From NCBI GenBank assembly GCA_011682565.1, contig JAACEJ010000016.1, positions 1-15,324 of the forward strand: DNA of 15,324 nucleotides, in the 5' to 3' direction. The DNA is from Actinomycetota bacterium. Its GTDB lineage: Bacteria; Zhuqueibacterota; Zhuqueibacteria; Residuimicrobiales; Krinioviventaceae. Position 1 is the stretch's first letter; every line of letters begins with the position of its first letter. Shown in pieces: positions 8,201-14,952 of this stretch. The position numbers and the translations under genes are program-made. The notes under the pieces were generated by a model. That model saw only the letters and a program-made list of their open reading frames with translations. It was not told where the DNA came from and ran no database searches.

Positions 8201-11200
8201 GAGACGTTCGTTAAGTTGATTCCGTTTCCATCCGAACGCATTTTCGATTTCAAAAGCGACTTGTGCATGTTTGTGCACCTGCTGTACGGGTTCCCCTTCG
8301 ACCAATCGAAAAGTTGTACGCAGCGAGGCATGACGATCTACCACTTTTTGCAGCGCGGTGCGCAGCGCTTTGACATCCAGTTCGACACGAATACGGACAG
8401 CATAAACGGGATTGTAAATGCTCTGTGGTGTCATCTGGTGCTGAAACCACATCGCCTGCTGGCCAAGTGAAAGCGGAAAATCACCAACTTTTTCGCCATC
8501 AAGAGGAACAATGCCATCAGACTGTGATCCGGCATTTGCTATATCGATCAAGAGATCAGCGGCCAATTCCTTAATCGTGGGGCCAACAATTAATTTAGCA
8601 ATGGCCAGTGTCACACCCAATGATTTCTCAAGCTTTGCCTGTAACTCGATAGCCATAATGGAATCGAGTCCGAGATTGGTAATCGGTTGATCGGGATCGA
8701 TACGCTCCGGCGACATACCCAGCACCCGGGCAACATGTTTTTGAATCGTCGAAATCAATAATTGCTCACGCTCATTTTCCTCACCGGCCAACAATGATTC
8801 CCGCGAGAATTCCTGATCTTCGTCCGAAAGGGAAGCTTCTTTCACGACGCCATTACCGCTCTCAGCTACCAACTCTTGCAGCTCTTTTTTCATATCCTCT
8901 GCCAGAGCAACCAGGTGCAATTTTTCGATAGCAGCAAAAAGCTCACCTTGTTCATCAACAAGATAAATATTTCCAAGCAAAGAAGGAACGGGATGATCTT
9001 CTTTAGAAATGAGTTGCGCATAACACCACAAGTCTCCACCCTTGTAATCACATTTTCTCATTTTCTCTATACCGGCAGGAAGAAAAGCTTTATGAACATC
9101 AGGTGCGGTTAAAGTTAAAAGCTGAAAGCACGCATCCAATATAGCAGGATGAATTTGATAGGCCTTACTTTCCTCCATTACTTCCTGAGGAACTTGCAGT
9201 TTGGTGAGTGCAATGTTTCCGCCCTGGAGAATTGGAGAAAAAACCCGGTAATGATATCCAAGTGAAATCCCATTTTCCCGCAAAGAATCAAAAAACGATT
9301 GCGTCGAATGTTCAACGCAATCCTTTGCAAGTTCTTCAAAAGCTTTGAACGGATAAGAAAACTCATCACTCTGTCCTATTGCCGCTTCTCCCTGCATGTG
9401 GAGTATCCAGGAAGCAGCATCGTTCTGCAAACTGAAAGCTTTGAATTTGACCTGCTCATTTTTCGGTGAGACAACAAATTGTACGTTCGTCGTTTCATCC
9501 TGTGGAAAAAGACGGAGATCTTGCGTAAACCTGATATTTGAAAGTGTCACTTCCTTTTGTTTCAGACTTTTAGAGACTGCGGAAAGTGCCATCTCGACAA
9601 AAGCTGAAAGCGGAAAAATATTTGTACTATAAATTGAGAAATTATTTAAAAACGAGGGTACGCCTCCGCTAAAAGTATTTTGGAATTGAATATCTTGCAA
9701 CGGTGAGTGAATCTCATAACCAAGAAGCGGATGTACCTTTTTGCCTTCGTTTCTCACCAGCGAAGCCACGCCGGTAGAGATATTTTTCGGCTTGGCGTCG
9801 ATCCAGAATCTTTCCCGCTGGAATGGGTACGTCGGCAATTCAACACGCTGCCTGTGATAATCGCGGTCAAATCCTTCCCAGTCGATTTTAACATCATTCA
9901 CGTAAAGTTCGCCAAGACTATTGAGCAAAATTTGCCAGTCGTTTTGTCCGCTTTTTAGTGAAGGCAGCCAAAGCGCGTCCAGGTCGGGAAGACACCTCTT
10001 CCCCATGCTAATTATATGCGGATTGGGCCCGGGTTCGACAAAAATCCTGCATCCCTCCTGTGCAAGCGTGTTCATGCCGTCGGCAAACAGCACGGCTTGC
10101 CTGATATGCTTCCGCCAGTAGGCGGCATTGGGAATTTCCTCTTCTGCGAGGACCTTGCCCGTCAAATTGGATACGATCGGAATTTGTGGTTGATGATATT
10201 CAATTTCTTCCGCAATCTTTTCAAACTCGTTCAAAATCGGTTCCATCAACGACGAGTGAAAGGCGTGAGAAACGTGCAGCAGCCGTGTGTTAACATCCTG
10301 CGCTTCAAACTTTGCCACCAGGGCTTCCACTTGTTCCGATTTTCCGGAAATGACAATATTTGTCGGGCCGTTTACGCCGGCAATGTCAACTGACTTGAAA
10401 GAATGAAGCTTTGCCGATACAGTTTCTGGATCAGCAAAAATGACCGCCATCTTTCCATCATGGGGAAGAGATTGCATCAAGCGGCCTCTGGCGGCAACGA
10501 GTTTTAGCCCGTCTTCAAGATTGTAAACACCGGCTATGCAGGCCGCCACAAACTCACCGATGCTGTGACCAATAACATAATCCGGCTGAACACCCCAGGA
10601 TTGCCACAATTTCGCCAGGGAATATTCGATGCTGAAAAGAGCAGGTTGCGTATATTCCGTTTCATGAATGAGTGCGTTATTTTCATCTTTTGCAAAAATT
10701 ACGGCAAGCAAGGACTGACCGAGATATTTTTTTGAAATCGATTCACACGCATCGAGGGCTTTTCGGAATGTGGGTTGGGTATCGTAAAGCACTTTACCCA
10801 TGCCTGTGTATTGCGCCCCTTGTCCTGTAAAAAGAAATGCCAGTTTGCTTTTGACAACCCTTTGCGTTACGCCGGTACGAATGTTCGCATCAGGATTGTT
10901 TTTCAAGAAAAGCGACAATTTTTCCTGCGCATCGCTTTTGTCGGAAACAGAAATTGCAACCCTGTTTTTAAAGTGATCCCGTCCGGTGTGCAAAGTGTAG
11001 CTCAAATCGCCCAGTGTCGGGTTTTGTGCATTCTCCAGGTAATCCTTATATTCTTTTGCAAGATCGAGTGTCGCTTTTTGATCTTTTGCAGAGAAAGTAA
11101 TGAGATGAACGGGGCGATCCATTTCATTTTCACGAACAGCAACAGTCGGCGCTTCTTCCAGTATGATATGAGAATTTGTACCGCCAAAGCCAAAGGAACT

Positions 11201-14200
11201 AACACCGGCAAAACGAGGAGACTTGCCGGCCTTCCATTCTTTGCCGTTTACGGCAATTTCAATCGGCATTTCATCAATCGGGATGTGTGGATTGATTTTT
11301 TTAAAATGAATATGCGGCGGTATCTTTTCATTCCTCAAAGAAAGTGCAGTCTTTATTAATCCCGCCACACCGGCGGCTGCTTCGAGATGACCGATATTTG
11401 TTTTGACAGAGCCAATAACACAGGGTTTATCCTTTGGCCGGCTATGCATCACTGCGGCCAGAGATTTTACTTCAATAGGATCACCCAAAATTGTACCGGT
11501 GCCGTGCGTTTCAACATACCCGACTTGCTCGGGCTTTACCTGAGCATCTCTCAGGGCATCGCGGATCACTTGCTGCTGCGCAAGACCGTTTGGCGCGGTC
11601 AGGCCATTGCTGCGCCCATCCTGATTGACGGCAGAGCCACGAATGACGGCAAAAATATGATCACCATCTTTTTTCGCGTCCGAAAGACGCTTTAAAGCGA
11701 TAAAGCCACACCCTTCACCACGTGAATAGCCATCGGCGCTCGCATCAAAAGTTTTGCAGCGACCGTCCGGCGCCATAAGTCGTGCATGGGAAAAAGTAAT
11801 CGTAATCTCGGGCGAAAGAATCAGGTTCACACCTCCGGCGAGCGCCAAATCGGATTCGCCGTTTCGCAAACTGCGGCAGGCGAGATGCGTTGCTACCAGC
11901 GACGATGAACAGGCCGTATCGATAGCCATGCTCGGCCCGCGAAAGTCATAAAAATAAGACAAGCGATTGGCGACAATGCTAAAAGCATTGCCTGTCCCGG
12001 TATAGGTATCAATCTGCTCAACATCGCCGTATTGCAGCATGGAATAGTCGTTGTTGCTTACTCCAACAAAAACACCCGTTCGGCTGCCGGATAATTTACT
12101 CGGCGCATATCCTGCATTTTCCAGAGTTTCCCAGGAAACTTCCATAAGCAAACGCTGCTGCGGGTCCATCCGTCGCGCTTCTCTTGGAGAAATGCCGAAA
12201 AATCCGGAATCGAACTGATCGACAGATTCCAAAAAACCGCCGGACTTTGTTACAACTTTGCCCGGTGTATCCGGATCAGGATCGTAAAATTCCTCAATAT
12301 CCCAGCGTTCTTTTTTAACATCAGAAATGGCATCCACACCATCCACCAGCAGTTTCCAAAATTCATCCACATTATCCGCACCGGGAAACCGGCACCCCAT
12401 ACCGACAATGGCGATAGGTTCATTTTGGAAATTCGTAGTTTCGGACGCCGGAGAAAGCTCCTTATCCTCATCCTGGTGACTCAAATAACGCGAAAGCGCT
12501 TCGATGGTGGGATAGTCATACGCCAATGTCGGCGATAGACTTCTTCCCAGCCAGTCCTCCAAATCACCGGCAAGACCGGTCGCGTGAACAGAATCCAATC
12601 CATAGCGTGCAAACGGCTGTTTCACATCAATATCCGAAACAGGAATTTTGAGTTCAGTGGCGACTTTATCAATAAGCCAGTCTTCAATTTCTTTTTGTTT
12701 AAAAGACGTGCCCTGAACTGCGGGTTTTTTATCTTTTTTCTCTGATTTTACTTTTTCCGGTTCTTTTGCACTCTTTTCAGAATGCCACTCGCCAATGGAA
12801 TCCAGCGTGCCGTTCAGGAAACCAAGTCGGCTTGCATAGCGCTGGATTTTACCGCTCGATGTTTTGGGAATACGTCCGGGTTTGACTAAAACAAGTGCGT
12901 ATAATTGCAGATCGAATTCCTCTGCCACAACCTGTCGCATGGCAATAGCCACTTCAGTCACGTCGGGTTTTTGACGAAAATCTACTTCATGAGCAATGAC
13001 CAATCGCTCTTCCTGGTCCACTTCGATCGAAAAGGCGGCACCGCCTCCCAGTCTTAGGGAAGGATGACTCGTTTCAACAGCGCGTTCAATGTCCTGGGGA
13101 TAGTAATTCACACCATGAATAATGATGAGGTCCTTAATTCGGCCTGTAATAAAAAGCTCGCCATCTTTAAAAAAACCGAGGTCTTCTGTTCTCAGAAAAG
13201 GCCCTTCGCCGGTTTCCGCAAGTCGTGCGCCAAAAGTTTTCCGGCTTTCTTCCGTTTTGTTCCAGTACCCCTTTGCCACACTTGGCCCGCAGACCCAGAC
13301 TTCGCCCAATTCGCCTTCCCGACATGGTTTTGCAGTTTCAGGATTTACAATTTTCACGATCTGATCGCCAATAAAATGACCGCTTCCCACAAGTATGCGC
13401 GCTTTTTCACCCTCTTTCGCTTCAATCAGTTCGTTTCTTTCAAGAGCATCTTTTTGAAATTTTCTAACGACAATTTCTCTGTCTATCATGCTGCCGGAAA
13501 CCAAAAGAGTCCCTTCAGCCAAGCCATAGCAGGGGTATAAAACTTTTCGATCAAGCCCGCACGGTTCAAAAGTTGTGATAAACCTTTCCAATGTTTCATA
13601 GCGAATGGGTTCAGCGCCATTAAAAGCAACTTTCCAACTGCTCAAATCGAGATTCGCCCGCTGCTCGGGTGTCGTTTTATTGACGCAAAGATCATAAGTA
13701 AAATTAGGTCCACCACTCACAGTTCCTTTATATTTGGAAATTGCTTCCAACATCCTTACCGGTCGTTGTAAAAAAGCAGCGGGGGGCATAATGACACAAA
13801 GTGCACCGCTATACATTGCCTGCAATACCCCGCCAATCAAACCCATATCATGATAAGGCGGCAACCAGACCACACCAACAGAATCAGGAACGATACCAAA
13901 TGCTGTCTTCATTATGGAAAGGTTGTGTAATAAATTGGCATGGCTGAGCATGACCCCTTTGGGATTTCCGGTTGAACCGGAAGTGTATTGCAGAAAAGCC
14001 AAATCGTCACCGCTTATCGATGGATCCTGCCATTTTTCTGCAAATCCATCTTGCTCTCCATCTGTGGCAAAGAATTCAATCTTTTCAAGACCTTCAAAGG
14101 ATGCAAACATTTTTGCAATTTTGGCATGTAATGATTGTGACGTGAGCGCAATTTTTGCTTCTGAATCAGCAATGATCGACTGAAGTCGAGGTAATGTACG

Positions 14201-14518
14201 ATTATTACGAGGAGGGTAAGCCGGCACTGTAACAACACCGGCATAGAGGCATCCCATGAAAGAGGCAATATATTCGAGACCCGGAGAATAGAGGAGGAGA
14301 GCTCTTTCCCCCTTTAGCCCCATTTCCTGCAAGTGTGCCCCAATTTGACGTGCTTTTACATCGAGATCGTGATAACTTAGCTGTCCATCTTCATTCTCGC
14401 CATCAGGTAGAAACTTAAATATGACCTTCCCGGGATCTTTCTGCGCCCGCCAGAGGATGAGTTCTATCAGGGTTTCAGGCTTAAAGTCAACAGCAGGAGA
14501 AATTTTCGAACCAGACAT
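5237..14518 (-). CDS. Hybrid PKS-NRPS: FAAL-ACP-KS-AT-DH(degenerate)-ACP-C-A-PCP
   Basis: This 3093-residue megasynthase starts the assembly line. Domains in order: fatty-acyl-AMP ligase (about 10-570), ACP1 (608-682, Ser643), ketosynthase (699-1124, Cys870/His1005/His1044), acyltransferase (1224-1530, Ser1319), DH-like hotdog pair (1595-1872), ACP2 (1918-1992, Ser1953), condensation (2013-2455, HHIVTDMWS at 2141), adenylation (2478-2970) and PCP (2985-3058, Ser3020). A very basic tail (3071-3093) closes it. It should load a fatty acid, extend it with one malonyl unit, then couple it to an amino acid, probably Tyr or Phe. The ATG follows GGGAAGGAAATT; no in-frame ATG, GTG or TTG lies between it and the upstream in-frame stop at 14600-14602. 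The TAG stop shares its last base with the next gene's GTG, so the two are in one operon. Oddities: no KR, and a DH lacking its catalytic His. Domain identities are read from motifs; the exact product is inferred. Confidence 0.97.
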   Translation of the reverse strand: MSGSKISPAVDFKPETLIELILWRAQKDPGKVIFKFLPDGENEDGQLSYHDLDVKARQIGAHLQEMGLKGERALLLYSPGLEYIASFMGCLYAGVVTVPAYPPRNNRTLPRLQSIIADSEAKIALTSQSLHAKIAKMFASFEGLEKIEFFATDGEQDGFAEKWQDPSISGDDLAFLQYTSGSTGNPKGVMLSHANLLHNLSIMKTAFGIVPDSVGVVWLPPYHDMGLIGGVLQAMYSGALCVIMPPAAFLQRPVRMLEAISKYKGTVSGGPNFTYDLCVNKTTPEQRANLDLSSWKVAFNGAEPIRYETLERFITTFEPCGLDRKVLYPCYGLAEGTLLVSGSMIDREIVVRKFQKDALERNELIEAKEGEKARILVGSGHFIGDQIVKIVNPETAKPCREGELGEVWVCGPSVAKGYWNKTEESRKTFGARLAETGEGPFLRTEDLGFFKDGELFITGRIKDLIIIHGVNYYPQDIERAVETSHPSLRLGGGAAFSIEVDQEERLVIAHEVDFRQKPDVTEVAIAMRQVVAEEFDLQLYALVLVKPGRIPKTSSGKIQRYASRLGFLNGTLDSIGEWHSEKSAKEPEKVKSEKKDKKPAVQGTSFKQKEIEDWLIDKVATELKIPVSDIDVKQPFARYGLDSVHATGLAGDLEDWLGRSLSPTLAYDYPTIEALSRYLSHQDEDKELSPASETTNFQNEPIAIVGMGCRFPGADNVDEFWKLLVDGVDAISDVKKERWDIEEFYDPDPDTPGKVVTKSGGFLESVDQFDSGFFGISPREARRMDPQQRLLMEVSWETLENAGYAPSKLSGSRTGVFVGVSNNDYSMLQYGDVEQIDTYTGTGNAFSIVANRLSYFYDFRGPSMAIDTACSSSLVATHLACRSLRNGESDLALAGGVNLILSPEITITFSHARLMAPDGRCKTFDASADGYSRGEGCGFIALKRLSDAKKDGDHIFAVIRGSAVNQDGRSNGLTAPNGLAQQQVIRDALRDAQVKPEQVGYVETHGTGTILGDPIEVKSLAAVMHSRPKDKPCVIGSVKTNIGHLEAAAGVAGLIKTALSLRNEKIPPHIHFKKINPHIPIDEMPIEIAVNGKEWKAGKSPRFAGVSSFGFGGTNSHIILEEAPTVAVRENEMDRPVHLITFSAKDQKATLDLAKEYKDYLENAQNPTLGDLSYTLHTGRDHFKNRVAISVSDKSDAQEKLSLFLKNNPDANIRTGVTQRVVKSKLAFLFTGQGAQYTGMGKVLYDTQPTFRKALDACESISKKYLGQSLLAVIFAKDENNALIHETEYTQPALFSIEYSLAKLWQSWGVQPDYVIGHSIGEFVAACIAGVYNLEDGLKLVAARGRLMQSLPHDGKMAVIFADPETVSAKLHSFKSVDIAGVNGPTNIVISGKSEQVEALVAKFEAQDVNTRLLHVSHAFHSSLMEPILNEFEKIAEEIEYHQPQIPIVSNLTGKVLAEEEIPNAAYWRKHIRQAVLFADGMNTLAQEGCRIFVEPGPNPHIISMGKRCLPDLDALWLPSLKSGQNDWQILLNSLGELYVNDVKIDWEGFDRDYHRQRVELPTYPFQRERFWIDAKPKNISTGVASLVRNEGKKVHPLLGYEIHSPLQDIQFQNTFSGGVPSFLNNFSIYSTNIFPLSAFVEMALSAVSKSLKQKEVTLSNIRFTQDLRLFPQDETTNVQFVVSPKNEQVKFKAFSLQNDAASWILHMQGEAAIGQSDEFSYPFKAFEELAKDCVEHSTQSFFDSLRENGISLGYHYRVFSPILQGGNIALTKLQVPQEVMEESKAYQIHPAILDACFQLLTLTAPDVHKAFLPAGIEKMRKCDYKGGDLWCYAQLISKEDHPVPSLLGNIYLVDEQGELFAAIEKLHLVALAEDMKKELQELVAESGNGVVKEASLSDEDQEFSRESLLAGEENEREQLLISTIQKHVARVLGMSPERIDPDQPITNLGLDSIMAIELQAKLEKSLGVTLAIAKLIVGPTIKELAADLLIDIANAGSQSDGIVPLDGEKVGDFPLSLGQQAMWFQHQMTPQSIYNPVYAVRIRVELDVKALRTALQKVVDRHASLRTTFRLVEGEPVQQVHKHAQVAFEIENAFGWKRNQLNERLNRLASQTFDLVSGPLFRATLLKRDENDSVLMLAAHHIVTDMWSLAVITNELGLLYAHRDEEFVLPPVKVRYSDYVEWQNKMLAGEKGAELWKYWSEKLSGQLPVLDLPTDYPRPAVQTFNGKYQSVKFSPELTQKLRQLSEKAGVTLYMTLLSAFKVLLYRYSGQEDLIVGTPTTGRSRPELADIVGYFVNSIPLRSYIDKDLTFYDFLNQVHNTVVKGIDHQDYPVYQLVEKLAPVRDTSRTPIFQVMFVYQRAHLLNEEGLSSLSLGIEGEKMDFAGIPLEAIPIEEQVAPFDITMMMAESKDGLGASLTYNTDLFAPNTISRMLDHFHNLLESIVADPDAKVSMLPLVPRTELKRMISDWNQTKVPLPIHQNIHVLFEEQVERNPEAIAVSFEKQNLTYGELNSRANRIAHYLRKAGVGPEDIVGLCIDRSLDVVIGLLGILKAGGAYLPLDPYYPSERLAYMMENSGVSLVLTHFTIKDRLPAFKGKYLYLDKEAETFVNESTDNLSCISRPENLSYIIYTSGSTGRPKGVMLTHRGLVNLVQAQIKVFAVRSDSKVLQFASFSFDASVSEIFMALISGAALHLIDRETMLSSPKLLKALQEREITTITLPPSILAVLPETELPKLETIISAGESCTKNIVNRWHKNRRFINAYGPTESTVCATSYTVNGTPVLNDNIPIGFPIDNIRIYILDASMNPVPIGVPGELYIGGIGLARGYLGRPDLTAEKFVPTPWLQEPGERLYRSGDLVRYLSDGNIEFLGRIDQQVKVRGFRIELGEIESALMEHDEIKNAVVLAPKDKSGDSRLVAFYLVEAKSAPEPEDLMAFLKRKLPDYMVPSTFLKMNKFPLTQSGKIDRKAFPDPDFSKRLSKTKYVKPQNEIERTLAEAWRKVLHVEQVGIHDNFFDLGGHSLTMIKLHAALQEKLGQDLSVVELFQYPTISTLAQFLNRDKNDNTLLAQSQERAMKQRASLQKQRQRMRYRRQT
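5246..5251 (-). promoter_or_regulatory. Shine-Dalgarno site setting the GTG start of the KS-AT-KR protein
   Basis: AGGAGA on the minus strand lies eight bases before the GTG at 5237-5235, inside the last codons of the upstream gene. The GTG overlaps that gene's TAG by one base (TAGTG), the usual geometry for translational coupling. This pairing is the main reason for choosing the GTG start. Confidence 0.75.
5345..8482 (-). other. NRPS module C-A-PCP, aromatic amino acid predicted
   Basis: The C domain (2013-2455) has SLGQQAMWF, RHASLRTTF and HHIVTDMWS, so it looks active. The A domain (2478-2970) has complete core motifs: YTSGSTGRPKG, NAYGPTE, YRSGDLVR, GRIDQQVKVRGFRIELGEIE and GKIDRK. Aligned to GrsA-PheA, the specificity residues are D2676 A2677 S2680 S2723 I2740 A2742 A2763 V2771 C2772 K2963. 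That string is close to a known Tyr code (DASTVAAVCK, from memory) and to Phe codes (DAWTIAAxCK). The PCP (2985-3058) carries Ser3020 in DLGGHS. There is no epimerase, so the L-form is expected. Confidence 0.85.
8543..8767 (-). other. ACP2 of PKS module 1
   Basis: Residues 1918-1992 form a carrier domain with NLGLDSIMAIEL; Ser1953 is the phosphopantetheine site. It should hold the beta-ketoacyl chain made by KS1 and act as donor for the downstream condensation domain. It is of the GLDS type usual in PKS modules, unlike the GGHS carriers later in the line. Confidence 0.88.
8903..9736 (-). other. Degenerate dehydratase-like double-hotdog domain
   Basis: Residues 1595-1872 begin with HPLLG and contain FVEMALSA (1640-1647) and HPAILDACFQ (1790-1799), the framework of a PKS DH. 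The catalytic HxxxGxxxxP motif reads FxxxSxxxxP, with Phe1627 where His is expected, Ser1631 for Gly, and Pro1636 kept. The YGPxF motif reads YRVF at 1757. Asp1795 of the second hotdog is conserved. Dehydration is therefore unlikely. No KR lies between this domain and ACP2; an acidic linker (about 1873-1917) occupies that place. Confidence 0.82.
9929..12424 (-). other. Module 1 KS and AT (malonyl-type)
   Basis: KS1 carries DTACSSS (Cys870), ETHGTGT (His1005) and KTNIGH (His1044), so the catalytic triad is complete. AT1 carries GHSIGE (Ser1319) and HAFH (1418-1421). In characterised cis-acting ATs, HAFH together with Ile, Val or Leu after the nucleophile goes with malonyl-CoA, whereas methylmalonyl ATs usually show YASH and Gln. 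The KS sits directly after the fatty-acyl-loaded ACP1, so it should perform the first chain extension. Confidence 0.92.
12473..14491 (-). other. Loading region: FAAL plus ACP1
   Basis: The FAAL covers residues about 10-570 and forms an acyl-AMP from a free fatty acid, then passes the acyl group to ACP1. Visible motifs are the P-loop YTSGSTGNPKG (178), PPYHDMGLIGG (220), PCYGLAEGTLLVSG (329), the 350-390 stretch typical of FAAL rather than acyl-CoA ligases, GRIKDLIIIHGVNYYPQDIE (459) and the C-terminal KTSSGK (Lys557). A Lys/Glu-rich linker (578-600) leads to ACP1, whose phosphopantetheine Ser643 sits in RYGLDSV. Chain length of the fatty acid cannot be read from sequence. Confidence 0.92.
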
Positions 14519-14522
14519 AATT

Positions 14523-14530
14523 TCCTTCCC
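14523..14530 (-). promoter_or_regulatory. Ribosome binding site of the first gene
   Basis: The minus strand reads GGGAAGGA followed by AATT and the ATG. AAGGA is a partial Shine-Dalgarno match with a short spacing of four bases. Confidence 0.5.
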
Positions 14531-14609
14531 GTTCTTGAAGTTGGTGTCAAAGTTTTTGGAAAGTATGCTTCTTTTTGTTCCACGACCAAATGGAAACAGT
14601 TAAAGACGC

Positions 14610-14626
14610 TTTTATGAGTCATAAAA
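14610..14626. promoter_or_regulatory. 17-base perfect dyad, candidate operator
   Basis: TTTTATGAGTCATAAAA has eight-base arms around a single central G and lies about 90 bases upstream of the first ATG. Symmetry of this size suits a dimeric repressor or activator site. No specific regulator family is recognised. Confidence 0.4.
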
Positions 14627-14639
14627 CATTCTCTCACAA
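14611..14639 (-). promoter_or_regulatory. Candidate sigma70-like promoter for the operon
   Basis: On the minus strand TTGTGA (14639-14634) and CATAAA (14616-14611) are separated by 17 bases. Each hexamer matches consensus at four of six positions. A start near 14604 would leave a leader of about 85 bases. The dyad at 14610-14626 covers the -10 element and part of the spacer. The match is modest and other AT-rich candidates exist, so this is tentative. Confidence 0.3.
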
Positions 14640-14676
14640 AACGGGTTGAAAGTTCAAACAGTTGCTAAAGCCATAA

Positions 14677-14694
14677 AGAGGTTTTGTAGAGGTT
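14677..14694. repeat. Short direct repeat with 11-base period upstream of the operon
   Basis: AGAGGTT occurs twice, at 14677-14683 and 14688-14694, separated by TTGT. The 11-base period is the arrangement used by PhoB/OmpR-type response regulators. The repeat is short and may be fortuitous. Confidence 0.3.
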
Positions 14695-14911
14695 CGTAGA
14701 AAAAATAGCTTATTGGTGAAAGGTTACCAGATCAAAAACATCCCAATTTATTTCCCCGCACCCAATTTTATTTTAAAGCAAAACAACTTGAAGTAAATGG
14801 TAAAAAATGCAATAATGACGTAAGATAAAATAATTATACATCTATTTCCTCATTTTGCGGAAAAGGATATAAGACGCTTTCAGGCCACCTCCTATAATAT
14901 GTTGCAAACTA

Positions 14912-14927
14912 GAACATTGAGATGTTC
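14912..14927. repeat. Inverted repeat GAACAT-N4-ATGTTC
   Basis: Perfect six-base arms around TGAG. Its position upstream of the operon makes it a possible regulatory site, but nothing ties it to a known regulator. Confidence 0.25.
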
Positions 14928-14937
14928 AATTAAAAAT

Positions 14938-14952
14938 TGCAAATGCTTTGCA
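14938..14952. repeat. Small hairpin-forming dyad; possible weak terminator on the minus strand
   Basis: TGCAAATGCTTTGCA has six-base arms around TGC. Read on the minus strand it is followed by ATTTTTAATTG, a terminator-like layout, but the stem has only two G-C pairs. It could end a minus-strand transcript entering from the right, or be a protein-binding site. Confidence 0.22.

Noticed and set aside
10775..11359. Plus-strand open frame of 194 codons, the longest on that strand
   Set aside because: Antisense to the end of KS1 and the start of AT1, where the minus strand has clear motifs; composition is not protein-like.
13064..13540. Plus-strand open frame of 158 codons
   Set aside because: Lies entirely antisense to the FAAL domain; its translation has no family motifs.
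14833..14838. Exact TATAAT on the minus strand upstream of the operon
   Set aside because: No acceptable -35 hexamer at 16-18 bases; exact -10 hexamers are expected by chance in AT-rich DNA.
14603..14880. Ten-base repeat AAGACGCTTT at 14603 and 14871
   Set aside because: One such match is close to chance expectation in 800 bases and the flanks do not agree.
14885..14892. Strong Shine-Dalgarno-like GGAGGTGG on the minus strand
   Set aside because: No ATG, GTG or TTG at suitable spacing opens a meaningful frame; only a CTG-started stretch of 13 codons follows.
14893..14898. Exact TATAAT on the plus strand
   Set aside because: No -35 element at proper spacing and no convincing plus-strand gene follows within the window.
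14912..14927. GAAC...GTTC half-sites considered as a LexA box
   Set aside because: The half-sites are eight bases apart, whereas the Gram-positive LexA box needs four; kept only as an unassigned inverted repeat.
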